A stretch of DNA of 64,000 bases from Clusia tigrina (GCA_920105625.2 OV050031.1:47768925-47832924), one strand, 5' to 3'. Shown: positions 1 to 10,476, counted from the first letter of the stretch. Translations and numbers: made by a program. Notes: generated from the sequence alone by a model not told the origin.

Positions 1-44
1 TCCAGAGGACGTCTCTCGCCGACAAGCAGATAAGGACCCCAACA
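1..44 (+). repeat. End of 5' LTR of Gypsy element A1 (cut by window edge)
   Basis: These bases match the last part of the A-family LTRs at 34974-35462 and 57899-58333 and end in CCCCAACA, the same LTR terminus. They share the GACGTCTCTCGCC variant with the LTR ending at 58333, not with the one ending at 35462. The rest of the LTR lies outside the window. Confidence 0.9.
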
Positions 45-47
45 TTT

Positions 48-59
48 TGGCGCAGCCGG
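48..59 (+). promoter_or_regulatory. Primer binding site of A1 (tRNA-Ser-like)
   Basis: TGGCGCAGCCGG lies 3 bases after the LTR end, where reverse transcription of an LTR element is primed. The TGG start pairs with the tRNA CCA end. The following bases resemble the 3' end of insect tRNA-Ser, the primer reported for 17.6/297-type elements; that assignment is from memory and not aligned here. Confidence 0.75.
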
Positions 60-163
60 TCTCAAGGACCTATTGGAGTAATCCCAGGGCAAGGAACCCT
101 GAAGCAGAGAGGCATCCTGCAACGAATTCGAAGGACCTCATCTAAAGACACTGTCGAAGAAAG

Positions 164-1146
164 ATGTCATCGGAAAAAATTGTGGTGAGTAGAGTGTATA
201 TTAGCGTAAACTAAGTAGATACTTCTGAAACCCTGAAGGTGCCGTAGCGCTGGTCAAAGAAGTTGCAACCTACAGGCGCGTTTGCTCTGTTGCACGCAGC
301 TTTGAATGGCAACCATAAACCGTCAGTATGATCGGACGGTCTATGTATGTTCATCCTAGCTGTGAGGATTTTTTTTGTAGGGGATTTGAGTTTGTTTGTC
401 GTGAGGGACATTTATTTTGTTTATTAAGCCATGCCATCTATATTGGAGACATTTAAATTATTTTTATAATTTATATTTAAAAACAAACATAGAACATTTG
501 ATTTGAATATTTGGCATTTTGAGATTAGGGTATTAGGAAAAAATATTTGTTTACAACACGTGTTGTGCATCGAGTTTATGTAGTTCCGAAACTACAATTT
601 GCATAGCATCGTTAAAGTAATTTTTCATACAAAAAAGACAAAGCATGCAAGCATATCATTGTGCGGAAATGAAAATGCGTATGATTCTACGGTAAAATTT
701 CTTTCTTTGGGTATGAATATTTTTGGAAACAATTAGGAGAAATGTTTCAAAAAATCTATAAATACCAACGGTGGTAACGAAATAAATTAAGTGTAATTTT
801 TTATATTATTAATATAAGTATAATTTTTATGCTGGTGAAAGTATAATTTTTGTACTAGAATAAGTAAAATTTTGATATATAGTTTATTTCCGCGGAATTA
901 CACTAAGGGAAAATGGAAATGAAATCGTGTTCAGTGAAAATTTAAGCACTCACAATTGTTTTATTTTTCTCTTTGCTTTTAAAGAAAACAAAAGTTGGGA
1001 ATGAACCTGGGAGCACTGAGCGACAACTGAAGGATATAACGTCGTTACTGAAGGACGGAAAGCGGTTTGGGATTAGAAAAAGAGGAGGAGAGCAAAAGCG
1101 GGAACGAAAGCGACTGGCGTGTTTGAGGAAAATACTGAAGGAATAG
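164..1146 (+). CDS. Possible spliced leader reading frame of A1 (exons 164-184, 985-1146)
   Basis: A 7-codon exon starting ATG at 164 ends exactly at GTGAGT (185-190), a strong 5' splice site. A pyrimidine-rich tract ending TTTTAAAG at 984 is a good acceptor. Joining 184 to 985 keeps phase and gives about 53 more codons before TAG at 1144. The product would be about 60 residues and very basic, with an Arg/Lys-rich stretch followed by leucines. After the TAG the frame stays open to TAA at about 1250. It loosely resembles the basic N-terminal part of A-family Gag, so it may be an alternative or duplicated Gag start. The donor is conserved in other copies; splicing itself is inferred. Confidence 0.35.
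185..984 (+). other. A1 leader, putative intron, otherwise no gene
   Basis: AT-rich untranslated leader. It aligns in part with the A leader at 35601-36100. Apart from the donor at 185 and the acceptor ending at 984 I see nothing functional; reverse-strand frames here are shadows. Confidence 0.5.
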
Positions 1147-1410
1147 CAAACTGTGGAGGTCCCTATGCCGTGGGAGCAAGCTAATAGATTGTGGCAAGAG
1201 GTATGCCGATTGGAGCAGCAACAATGCAGGAGTCGTGAAATGCTGTATGAATAATATCAGTGTTATCCATAACTTGTTAGTTTAATTATCTTTATTTGTT
1301 TATAGAAAAAAATAGATAATTGTTTATTAATAAAATGTTTGAATATAAAAAGAAAGAAAACGAGTTTGTACCACTTATTACGGCGTCATAGATAAGAATT
1401 TGTTCGGTCT

Positions 1411-2487
1411 ATGGAAACGCCAAGGGAAGCGATAAGATTGCTAGAAGCTCAAAAGCTACAGAGCGAAGCAAATCGGAAGAGAATCAGAAATTGTAGGAAG
1501 GATAGTAAAGCAAGGAAAAACAGCGCGTACTACCGCAAGCGCATAACGGAGTTAGAAGCCTTGTTGAATGTATTCAATAGCAACAATGAGGAGTTGTTAA
1601 AGTTTAAGGACTGTTGTGGGGACAAGGAGTACTTTACCAAGGAATACCCGTTACACGTCAACGGGTTGACACGGGACTGGTTGACCAAATTCAGACCGGA
1701 TCTAGAAGAGCTGGAAGCACAGGGAGATAGTCCTAGTTCGCAGGAAGAAAAGGCTCGAGACAAGCTTAGGTCTTTACAAACTGAGGTAAAATTGTTCGCA
1801 GAAAAATTGTTTCAACAATTGGAAGCGGCAACCAGCAAGAGTGAAGCCCAGGTACTCTGGAGATTAGCGAGAGATGGTGGAACCCTGTCAACTTTGGAAG
1901 CAGCAGACCAAGCATTAGCGACTATTCAGAGTCGAACAGAGGAGACATTTTTCCAAGTCTTCAAGGATACTGAAGAATTAAAGATAAATACGGAATTTCT
2001 CGAAAATAAAACTAAAGTACTTTCTAGGCAACTCCGGGAAACTGAGGAAGCCGCATCGCATCTGGAGAAGGAAAACTTGGAGCTCAAAAGAATCGGGGCA
2101 ACCACTAAGCCAGCAAGAGTGAGATCGGCTTCAACCGCTCAAATACAAACGCAGACGGTACTAGCTCTGCCACCAGAAGTTCGCTGGCCGGAGTATTTAA
2201 CTCCGGAAGGGATAGGTCGTGTGGTAAAGCCTAGATTAGTATTGAGTGAAGAGAGTGAAGCGGAGTTTTCGGTTGACGCATCTGAAATCGGTGTCGAGCC
2301 ATTTTCTCCAGGAAGTTCCATATATAAGAAAAATAAGGGATATCCACCAAAGGAGCCAGAAGCAGTAACGGTACAGGAAAGTCTCGATACAGTAGACAAT
2401 ATTTCGCCTGCACGAGCAAACGGTCGAAGACTAATAAGTTTGAGTCCGTCACTTGTTAAGTACCTCTCAGATTCGGGAGTTGTATGA
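1411..2487 (+). pseudogene. gag: gag, N-terminal two thirds (A1)
   Basis: A 358-residue frame from ATG 1411. The N-terminal 60 residues are Lys/Arg-rich (YYRKRITELE), and about 100-230 is predicted coiled coil (heptad-like, Glu/Lys/Leu-rich). A Pro-rich linker and the conserved segment PPEVRWPEYLTPEGI follow. The same order is seen in the Gag of A and A', but the N-terminal half is clearly diverged from both, marking a separate subfamily. The frame runs into an out-of-frame stop after a deletion near 2470 that joins two GGAG microhomologies and removes about 150 bases present in A. Structural capsid-precursor role is inferred from position. Confidence 0.7.
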
Positions 2488-3055
2488 TCTGAGAACTGAG
2501 ATCCGGCGCTTCAAAGAAGGTTGTGAGCTAGCACAACAGAGTGTTCCGGAAGCGGACGGGGAACACTTAATAAAGTGTATTAGGCAAAGAACCACAGGTG
2601 ATGCGTTTGATTTACTGGTGCGTAGCTCAGTAAGCACCCTGGCAGAATTATATGCACTTTTGGATAGGACGTATTTAAAACAGAAGTCGTAAGACTATCT
2701 CGTTAAGGAAATTCATTAATCAACTCAGACACCGGGGGAGGAATTGAGAGCCTGGGGACGAAGGCTCCAGTCTCTGGGGAGCGGTGCTGAGACGGAAGCC
2801 AACAGGCAGTTTCCAGGAAATGTTGCAGCATACAAGGCTCAAGTAGAACGAGCCATGATTTCAGTGTTTAAGGCAGGTCTGATAAATAGGGACTTGGCTA
2901 ATTATACTCTTAATCTCACGCAGAGGAGTATGGCAGAATTAGTCGAAGCGGTCTCTTCTGCCGAAGAAGCAATCCAAAAGCGAGCGACAACAGGTGGAAT
3001 CTGGTTCCAACAAAGGAACCAGGGAAACTTCCAGCGGCCCAGTCGAGGCCAGTAG
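2453..3055 (+). pseudogene. gag: gag, C-terminal part with in-frame stops (A1)
   Basis: Continuation of gag in a shifted frame after the deletion near 2470. Helical capsid-like sequence (RTEIRRFKEGCELAQ; AELYALLDRTYL) is nearly identical to element A 37715-38230. Two in-frame stops at 2690 and 2732 are shared exactly with A (37928, 37970). The zinc-knuckle block present in A is deleted here, so the frame jumps directly to the Gln/Arg-rich tail ending at 3055. Confidence 0.65.
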
Positions 3056-3102
3056 ACTGGAAAGCCAAAAGAAAGGAAGTAACAGTTAGGCCGGAGGTAC
3101 GT

Positions 3103-3876
3103 GTGACTGGTAATGTAGGAATTACAGTCCAGGAAAAGGAGGAGCAAGATGCTCTCCAATACCACGTACCAAGCAACGTAAGAACAATGGTTCAAGATAC
3201 GGAGGAGCGAGAGTCTCTCCGGGGAAAATTTTTGGATTGCGTATTGATTTGGGTAACGGTGTTGATTCTAGTACTTAGATTAAGTTTTAATAAGGTTAGA
3301 GAGTATAGGCCAATTGCCGCGTACGTGGTACGAGGATATACAGTTAAGATATTCACGGTGGTGTTGAGGGAGTATAGGATTGTATGGGATAACTGCGGTG
3401 CATGGAGCAGAAAATTGGAAGAGTTAGGAAGTAGATACGCGCCCATGTTGAGAGCGAAAGGACGTTGTTTCGTTATGAGCAGGATAGGTGATGCTTTCAT
3501 CGAGATACCCTGCAAGGAATCAGCTAGTGGAAAGCTAGTGCTTTTAGTAGATTCAGGGGCGGATACCAGCCTTGTAAAATCTAGTGTTTTACGGCAAGGA
3601 CTAGTTGTTAACACAAAGGATGTAAGAACGCTTAATAGAGCGTTTGGAGGATGCATCAGGATACTGGGGTCACTCAGAATAGGGCACAGTGAAGTTAAAG
3701 GCATGAGTTTTAGAGTGCACGCAGTCGAATTGGATAGGGAAGGTATCCCGGCCGATGGGATAATTGGCCGCGATAATCTCTGGGGCCGCACCATACTGGA
3801 TGCGCTAGACAAGCAGTTATCATTTTACGATAATAATAGGAATAGGATCCTTACTCTCCCATTAAAGTCATGGTAG
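3103..3876 (+). pseudogene. pol: pol: retroviral-type aspartic protease region (A1)
   Basis: The protease core is at residues about 126-240: LVDSGADTSLV carries the catalytic Asp-Ser-Gly, followed by the ADGIIGRDNLWGR motif. Its family role is to cut the Gag-Pol precursor. Residues about 26-105 are encoded by a roughly 240-bp segment (3170-3410) that A and A' lack and that includes a hydrophobic membrane-like stretch (CVLIWVTVLILVL). The frame ends at TAG 3877; two further in-frame stops separate it from RT. Confidence 0.75.
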
Positions 3877-3879
3877 AAA

Positions 3880-4290
3880 GGAACCGTGAATAGGGTTGAG
3901 AATTGTATAGAGGTAGTGAACGCAAGGTGAACCAGAGTAGTTACTATGCGTGTAAACACGAAATTTAGGACTCTTGTTTTGCACAAGCAGCAGCTAGCGG
4001 ATGGCGTATATATGGGAGAGACCATAACCCACGTTAACAAGGGTAAAGTGTACGCTTGTGTACTAAATGCATCAGAAGAGGACTACTACTTGGATAAGGA
4101 TTTTAGCCCTAAGTTCACTAGTTATGATAATTTTAAGGAACCGAGTTATGGATGGGTTAATCAGATTAAGCAGGTAGATATAAGAAAAAGAATGGAGAGA
4201 GTGCTAGAATCACTGTAGCTAGACCCAAGCGTAAATTCAGAAGAGAAGGCATCAATAGAAGCCATTTGTGCGTCATTCCATGACATATTT
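3880..4290 (+). pseudogene. pol: pol: protease-RT linker with stops (A1)
   Basis: Same frame as the protease and RT pieces; homologous to A 50310-50740. Stops at 3928 and 4216 interrupt it; the 4216 TAG is shared with A' (14327, 20906), whereas A reads through it. The region has no catalytic motif. Confidence 0.6.
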
Positions 4291-5211
4291 TTGCTGGAAG
4301 GAGACCAGTTGACATATACACCAGAGGTAGAGCATGAAATACCTACTAGGGTGGATCAAGCACCAATTAACCAGAAACAATACAGATTGCCACAAGCTCA
4401 CAAAGATGAGGTAAATAGGCAAGTGGAAGGAATGTTAAAAGATAACATAATTTCACCGAGTATCTCGCCTTGGAATTCACCAATAATTTTGGTACCAAAG
4501 AAGGGAGGTGCTCAGGGACAAAATAAGTGGAGAATGGTCGTCGATTTTAGGAAATTGAACGACGCCACTATCAAGCAGGTGTTCCCGATACCAAGGATAG
4601 AAGAGATTCTGGATCAATTGGGGCATAGTAGATATTTTTCTACGCTTGATTTAGCGAGTGGCTACCACCAAGTTCTGGTGGATACCCAGGATAAGCAGAA
4701 AACCGCGTTCAGCACCGGTATAGGCCATTATGAGTTTAATAAAATGCCGTTTGGATTAACAGGAGCACCGGCTACCTTCCAACGGCTAATGAACCATGTG
4801 CTAACAGGCTTACAAGGGTTAGATTGTTTTGTGTATCTGGATGATATTGTAATTTATGGGAAGAACTTGCAGCAGCATTCGCAATGCTCGTGCAAGGTGC
4901 TCCAGAAATTACGAGAACACAATTTGAAATTGAACACGGAGATGTGTCAATTTTTGCGAAAAGAGGTGGTTTATTTAGGCCATCGTTGCTCAGAGGCAGG
5001 AGCACTGCCTGACCCGCAGAATGTGGAATGCGTTAAGAATTTAGCGGTTCCAAGAAATAGAAGAGAAGTGCAAGCATTCCTAGGACGAGTGAACTATTAT
5101 AGAAAGTTCGTGGAAGGACTAGCCGGAATTGCGTTGCCAGTGAATAAGTTACTACGAAAAGAAGCAAGTTCGAATGCACAGAGAGCTGTCAGCAAGCATT
5201 CGAGAGGCTAA
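4291..5211 (+). pseudogene. pol: pol: reverse transcriptase (A1)
   Basis: Clear Ty3/Gypsy RT: PIILVPKKGG, WRMVVDFRKLND, RYFSTLDLASGYHQV, FSTGIGHYEFNKMPFGL and the active-site block FVYLDDIVIYG (YLDD). The thumb/connection segment EVQAFLGRVNYYRKFVEGL follows. It copies the RNA genome into DNA. The end is damaged: after about residue 290 the frame is lost in a deletion near 5200-5240 that removes the start of RNase H. Confidence 0.9.
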
Positions 5212-5229
5212 AAGAAATAATTAGCTCGC

Positions 5230-5696
5230 CAATAGCATCCACAAGCAGAGCGCTTAGCGACACGGAGAAGAGATACTCCACAATAGAAAAGGAATTTCTA
5301 GCCATAGTATGGGCTACAAAGAATTTTAGGGCATATCTGCTAGGACGCCCATTCAAGATATACACTGATCACCAGCCGTTGAGAGGCATAGCCAACTTGA
5401 AAGACCAAACGTCTAGGCTAACCAGGTTCAGACACAAATTGTCTGAGTATGATATTGAAATCATTTACAAACCTGGGAAAAAGAATCTGAATGCGGACGC
5501 ACTCAGCAGAGTACCGCAGGCACAGAAGGTATCAGTAGTGCAAACGAGGGCCAAAGCACGGTCAGATAAGGAGAAGGCCGAGAGAATTCAAGGGGATAAA
5601 ATTGATGCAACAAAGAATGTTAGCAATGCTGGTGACCCTGCTAATGAACAAAGAGCCAGTAGTGTGGAATGGCTGAAGGATATAAAGGATATCTAG
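5230..5696 (+). pseudogene. pol: pol: RNase H C-terminal part (A1)
   Basis: After the deletion, frame 0 encodes TEKRYSTIEKEFLAIVWA and TDHQPLRGI, typical of Gypsy RNase H, then the RNase H-integrase linker with NADALSRVP. The catalytic N-terminal Asp region is missing. A TAG at 5694 separates it from integrase in the same frame. Confidence 0.85.
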
Positions 5697-5699
5697 GCT

Positions 5700-6731
5700 G
5701 TGTTAAAGGGTTTCCATGATTCACCTCTAGGTGGACACCAGGGATTCTGGAAAACTCATGACAGAATTAGGCGAGTATACGGATGGAAAGGTATGCTCAA
5801 AGACATAAAAAAATATGTAAAAAGTTGCCCAAAGTGCCACGCCGACAAAAGTTCAAGGCTAACAAAGATGCTAATGGTGTTAACTGACACACCAAAACAA
5901 CCATTTGATAAAGTTCATATGGATATTGTAGGTATTTTACCTGAGACTGTTTCGGGCAATAAATACATCTTGACGTTTCAAGACGATTTCTCAAAGTATA
6001 TGGCGTGCGTGGCTATACCCGATGCTGAAGCAAGTACGGTGGCCAAAGCATTCTTTGATGAAATTATAGCACGATACAACACACCCGAGGTTTTGATAAC
6101 CGACAATGGTTCAAATTTCGTATCAAAACTATTCTCAGAAACGTGTAAAATGCTGGGAATCAAGAAGTTGCACATAACACCATATCATCCACAGGCGAAT
6201 GGCTCATTGGAACGTAGTCATCGACCTCTGGCCGAGTACTTGCGCAGTTTTGTCAAGGAAGACGGCTCGAATTGGGATCAATGGTTGACCACTGCAATGC
6301 ATGTACACAACAATACTATGCATGTATCAACGAAGCAAACTCCGTTTAGAACACTCTACAGGTGTGATTTTAATATGCCAGCAAATCTGAAGCGCAAATG
6401 TGCGCCAGTGTACAATGCTGATGACCCGAATAAAGTGCAAAAGTATCAGCTACAGCGAGCGCACGAGTTGGTCAGAGAAAACCAGGATTGCGCTAAACGA
6501 GTAGCCAGGGAGGCCTATAACAAGGTACTAAACCCAGTCGTTTTGAACGTGGGTGACCAGGTACTAATGAAGAATCAGGCTAGGAGAAACAAATTCTCAT
6601 CTGTGTGGATAGGTCCGTATGTAGTAGCAGAGATCCGAAGCCCAGTTACAACAGTCGTAGCGATTAAAGGTAAAAATAAAAAGCTACATAATAATTTGTT
6701 GAAATTATTCCACAATAGACCACACAATTAA
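5700..6731 (+). pseudogene. pol: pol: integrase (A1), longest intact pol domain
   Basis: A 343-codon open stretch with no ATG of its own at the boundary, so it is the C-terminal part of Pol. HHCC zinc domain (HDSPLGGHQG, CPKCH), DDE core with Asp in HMDIVG, Asp in ITDNGSNF and Glu in PQANGSLERSH, then a GPY/F-type module (WIGPYVVAEI). The enzyme joins the cDNA ends to target DNA. The integrase core is uninterrupted even though the upstream gene is broken. Confidence 0.9.
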
Positions 6732-7130
6732 AGACATGTGTTAGCAATGTTTTACAAGTGTAAACACAAGAATAACCACACACAGCTCCGATTTTCAACT
6801 TCAAAAAAAAAAAAAAAAAATGCTTATTATGCACTATGGCCGAACGAAGCACAGTAGGGAAAAATATATTTTTTACATATTAAATGAAAAACATTGCACA
6901 CAATTAAAAAAATAAAATAAAAAAGTAAGACAATCATGAGTAAGTAATATAAAACTTAACTTAAAATATACACATAATTAAACTGAACGTAGAGTATATA
7001 CACACATATATACGGCTGTTAGTGAAGTGCGATATAACGCATAAGCAGTAACATTGTTGGTGAAGTGAGTATATACGTATATATGTGTATAGTATACAGA
7101 ATGGATGTACTAACGTATATTTGTTCGTAA
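6732..7130 (+). other. 3' UTR of A1
   Basis: Non-coding, AT-rich, aligns with A from 52458; contains an 18-A run near 6803. It lacks about 60 bases present in A next to that run. Likeness ends around 7110-7130. Confidence 0.6.
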
Positions 7131-7399
7131 ACTCCGCCGTAATGGAAATGTGAAGAAAGAATAATAAAATAATACTATATGAGATAAAAAAAAATTAGTG
7201 TAGAAAGAAAAGAAGGGGTATGTGTTAGGAGCAAGGTCATTCATGGAGGTTGTAGGAGATGCAAAGGAGGAAGGAATCCTTGAGAGAAGTAGCATTAAAA
7301 TCGGGGATACTTACGGTGGGCTGAAAAATGTAATAAAAGATAACAAAGGAACTTCTATTTTTTAAATTTAGTTTTTATTTCTATTTTTATTATTAGTTT
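7131..7399. other. Unassigned interval
   Basis: Purine-rich on the plus strand, no convincing frame and no likeness to the other repeats in the window that I can see. It could be the 3' end of the neighbouring reverse-strand Bel/Pao remnant. Confidence 0.3.
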
Positions 7400-7624
7400 T
7401 CAGTAGTATTTCAGTACGAGTTTGGGGTTCACAATTGGGAACCCCGGCACCGTAAACTCATGAATTCTGTGGAGCAGCACCGACAGGCGCCCTAGCGCCT
7501 GCTCAACTTCAGGGTCCTCAGGTCTTACCATCATGGTAAAAGCCAACCGCCAGGCCAGTAGGACTTCCATGGGGTAATCCCACTGAGTGGACACCTCTTT
7601 AAGGCATGTCCGCAGATCCTTCAC
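7400..7624 (-). pseudogene. Unassigned reading frame next to Bel/Pao remnant
   Basis: A 74-residue frame with no domain I recognise. It lies just downstream (minus strand) of the protease-like piece, separated by one stop, and may be part of the same decayed polyprotein. Confidence 0.3.
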
Positions 7625-7630
7625 CAGTTG

Positions 7631-7885
7631 TTATATGGCAATGCCTTGCACTTCATTTGGCATTATCGCCGTAATGGCCCTGGCCACCATATTTGCTCTT
7701 AACAGTAGCTCGACTGGTCTTGCCTTCCAAAACTCAGGATCCGCCCATAAACACTCATTCTTAAAATTCATGGGTATCTCCACTAAATCTCTTGCTGGCA
7801 AAACTGGGCACCAGTTACATTCTCTTGGTAGCACCCAAAACTCTGTCTCTAAATAATCATTCTCGCTCTTTTTTTTAATCTCCAC
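7631..7885 (-). pseudogene. Bel/Pao protease-like segment
   Basis: The segment LWADPEFWKARPVELLL followed by an Ala/Asn-rich stretch resembles the 'ADP-F ... LLIGA' end of the Bel/Pao aspartic-protease domain (DUF1758 type). The catalytic Asp region is not visible. It follows the nucleocapsid piece in the expected order on the minus strand. Confidence 0.5.
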
Positions 7886-7982
7886 TATGTTTTTTTTTTA
7901 ATTTTAAGTTTAAAAAGCTCTTGAAACTAGCACTTCGCCCCGGCTCTGCTACCCTTGCGCGCTTTGCAAGGTTGCTGTACCG

Positions 7983-8469
7983 TCAATCGCTCTTAACCTT
8001 CAGAATTGTTGTCGCGGCGGCTCCCCGCTTTGGCTGGTGTGGCTCTCTTTTTGCACATAGCACGCTATTGTACTTCTGCGCCCCTGGGCACCGCAAACAT
8101 GGCCCCGCAAAGCACTCCGACGCCTTATGCCCCTTCTTCAGGCAGTTTTGGCACAAGTTGCGTTTGCCAACTAGCTCTTGCCTAGCTCTCAAATTGAGTG
8201 ACATGAAGTCTGGACACTGCGTGATCTGCGCTGCATATCTCGCACAGCTTGTCTTGGCCTGCTCGTATCGGTGTTGTTCCTGTTGCACTCACACCGTGGC
8301 CCATTCTCTCCCTGCTCTTGTGTACTGCGCCCGTTGCTCGATCGCGCCCGTGCTCTAATTGATGCGCTCGCCTGGTTTCCCATGCTGGTAGAGCAGAGGC
8401 CTGCTTCTCCAGGAAAGCATACCGGGTAATTGAGGTCATATATTTGGTTGAGCCGATCTCACGCTTCAT
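7983..8469 (-). pseudogene. gag: Bel/Pao gag nucleocapsid fragment, frameshifted
   Basis: Two overlapping minus-strand frames carry Cys/His motifs in the Bel/Pao order: CEICSADH (first knuckle, upstream frame), then CPDFMSL, LCQNCLKKGHKASEC (CX2CX4HX4C) and CLRC. The switch of frame near 8226 is a frameshift. Spacing and the KRNLCQNCL signature fit Bel/Pao Gag rather than Gypsy. RNA packaging is the family role. No RT or integrase of this element is present. Confidence 0.65.
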
Positions 8470-8598
8470 TGTACCCGTTGTCAGTCAGCTCCCAATCACC
8501 CAACGTGCTCGATGCCTTATGGGTGAGTGACTCCTTCAAATATGAGAATTTGTAAGAGTAATTCACATACTTTTCCACACGCTCTTATTTAATTTCCT

Positions 8599-9105
8599 GA
8601 GCCGAATAGCCACATTGGTTAATTCGCTCACTAGCACGAAATTATTAGCACCAATGCTCGCTCGTATATAATTTTTTGAGCCGAATAACCACATTGGTTA
8701 ATTCGCTCACTAGCACGATATTATTTGCACCACTGCTCGCTCTTATATAATTTTTTGAGCCGAATAACCACATTGGTTAATTCGCTCACTAGCACGACAT
8801 TATTTGCACCAATGCTCGCTCAATTTTTAAATTTTGAGTCGAATAACCGCATTGGATTATTCGCTCATTTGCCACAAAATTTTCGTTCGCTCAAATTAAA
8901 TTTTGAGTCGAATAACCGCAAAGGTCTATTCGCTCATTTGCACATAATTTTCGCTCGCTCATATCTAAATTTTGAGACGAATAACCGCACTGGTTTATTC
9001 GCTCATTTGCACAGAATTTTCGCTTGTTTAAAATTAAATTTTGAGACGAATAACCGCACTGATTTATTCGCTCATTTGCACAAAACTTTCAGCTCTTTGC
9101 ACAAA
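8599..9105 (+). repeat. Tandem array, three 79-bp then four 69-bp units
   Basis: GAG(C/T/A)CGAATA recurs at 8599, 8678, 8757, 8836, 8905, 8974 and 9043, giving spacings of 79, 79, 79, 69, 69, 69. Each unit holds an imperfect dyad (CGAATAACC ... GGTTTATTCG) followed by GCTCATTTGCAC or GCTCACTAGCAC and GCTCGCTC. The two spacing classes have different internal sequence, so one variant was amplified after a 10-bp change. Confidence 0.9.
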
Positions 9106-9700
9106 ACTTTCAGCACCAAGCACGCGCACACGCAGACACGCCGCCTTACTGTCGGCCGCCAGCAAGGCGGCAGCCATAGCGCAGCATACTGCGCAAGTAT
9201 ATGGCTGCGTCGCATAGTGCTTGCCTGCGCATATTCTCTGCACAAAACTCGCACATTACACTCACCCCTAAATTCTTTTAGCTTCCCTGATAATATAATT
9301 TTTATTTGCTCAAGCCCGATGCACTGTACCAATTTGTCGTATGTGCTATGAGAACATGCATACGCCCTTGGTTTATTATTTTTTAGCATTGCAGTGTTGG
9401 CTCTGCTCCTATAACTCCGTGGACTGTATTTTACCTTATTAATATATTGTTCTATAATTTATTTATTTCTTGAAATTTTGTCTATTTCTTTCTGTACCTG
9501 CCTGTGCTCTCTTCGCTCTGCTCACATACCATATTATATGTTCCGAATGCGTATTGCGCAATCAGCAATTGATGCTCCTCTAGCGCTTTGCGCTTGCTCT
9601 CTTTTTCCTTCCCGCAGGCACAACGGATCAAAGGAATTCAAAGGAAAGAAATAGCTATTACCTACCCTGCCAGTACACAATCGCACATACATACATACAT
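9106..9700. other. Non-coding interval with a GC-rich inverted repeat
   Basis: Around 9138-9212 GCCGCCTTA pairs with AAGGCGGC and AGCCATA with TATGGCT, so a nested hairpin is possible. A CATA microsatellite lies at about 9687-9710. No gene seen. Confidence 0.5.
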
Positions 9701-9705
9701 ACATA

Positions 9706-9942
9706 CATGCATATACGATCTGCGTTTACATAGAGTCTGCTGTGATTTCATAGGAACGCTTAAAATAAAGGCGCAATTAAGTTTTGCACTTAATTTATGT
9801 ATATAGCTACTTAATACTACAAACATACGCATGTATATGCGATCTGCTTTTACATAGCTCTGACGTCATCTCAAATGAATGCCTAAATTAAAGGCGCAAT
9901 TTCATTTTGCACATAATTACTTATAGCGCTACTTAATATATG
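9706..9942 (+). repeat. Two imperfect direct repeats, about 127-bp period
   Basis: The sequence from GCATATACGATCTGC (about 9709) recurs diverged from about 9835 (TATATGCGATCTGC), each ending in AAAGGCGCAATT...TTTTGCAC and GCTACTTAATA. Origin unknown; it abuts the first A' LTR. Confidence 0.65.
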
Positions 9943-9949
9943 TACAAAT

Positions 9950-10453
9950 TGTTGTGAGCTAGAATCAAGCTGCCTGCGCGTAGTGTCTCACAGCATCGAC
10001 TCCTAACAGATGCCACACATTCTGTGTGATTAGCATGTGTTAAAGTTACTTAAGAAAGCACAAATTTTTAGGGTGCGAGTATTTAGAATTAATATTACCT
10101 ATGTAATATTTATTATGTAAACTTTTAGGGTGCTACAGTTTTGCAGTCGAGCCACCGAAGGGCATTCAAAGTTAGAATGCACCATCAACATTTCAGATTG
10201 GCGTAAGTCAGTTGGCTTGACCAACTGACACCAATCAACAGGTGCGAAACTGGAACACCAGAAAGGTCAGTTTTTGTATTGTAATTGTGAATTGCAAATA
10301 GTATATAAGAGTTAGTATTCTAAGAAGTAAAGGCTTGTGATTTAAAAACTAAAAGTGTAATGTAGTGAGTTTTCCAAAGAGTGATTTAGGGTTTTCAGCC
10401 ACACGCGCACAGCAGAAGGACGTCCCCCGTCAAACAAGGACACAACCCCAAAA
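9950..10453 (+). repeat. A' LTR 1 (504 bp)
   Basis: Starts TGTTGTGAGC and ends CCCCAAAA, where LTR 3 has CCCCAACA; the family terminus is TG...CA with a TGTTG/CAACA inverted end. TATA box TATATAA at about 10302. A perfect dyad, 9-bp arms with a 5-base loop, lies at 10207-10229 about 70 bp upstream of the TATA box. Confidence 0.9.
10207..10229 (+). promoter_or_regulatory. Dyad GTCAGTTGG-CTTGA-CCAACTGAC in LTR
   Basis: Perfect 9-bp inverted repeat in U3, repeated at 16786-16808 and 23365-23387, and kept with one mismatch in the diverged A LTRs (about 35189, 58068). Conservation across subfamilies suggests a binding site or structured element; function unknown. Confidence 0.6.
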
Positions 10454-10456
10454 TTT

Positions 10457-10476
10457 TGGCGCAGCCGGTAGGATCC
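10457..10476 (+). promoter_or_regulatory. A' primer binding site, tRNA-Ser-like
   Basis: TGGCGCAGCCGGTAGGATCC, three bases after the LTR end; repeats at 17036. Same primer class as A1 and A but with a longer match to the tRNA-Ser T-arm type sequence. Confidence 0.75.

Larger units (their letters stand above)
1..7130 (+). mobile_element. Ty3/Gypsy element A1, decayed, 3' end lost
   Basis: The order LTR end, primer site, leader, gag, protease, RT, RNase H, integrase and 3' UTR is seen on one strand. Coding is broken by stops and several deletions. The 3' UTR stays alignable with element A (52458 onward) to about 7110, then the likeness stops and no matching 3' LTR follows, so the right end was removed or replaced. 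The right boundary is approximate. Confidence 0.85.

Noticed and set aside
8599..9105. Regular repeats as a CRISPR array
   Set aside because: Units are contiguous repeats without unique spacers, and the context is eukaryotic retroelements.
8725..9351. 208-codon plus-strand frame
   Set aside because: It is a translation of the 79/69-bp tandem repeats.
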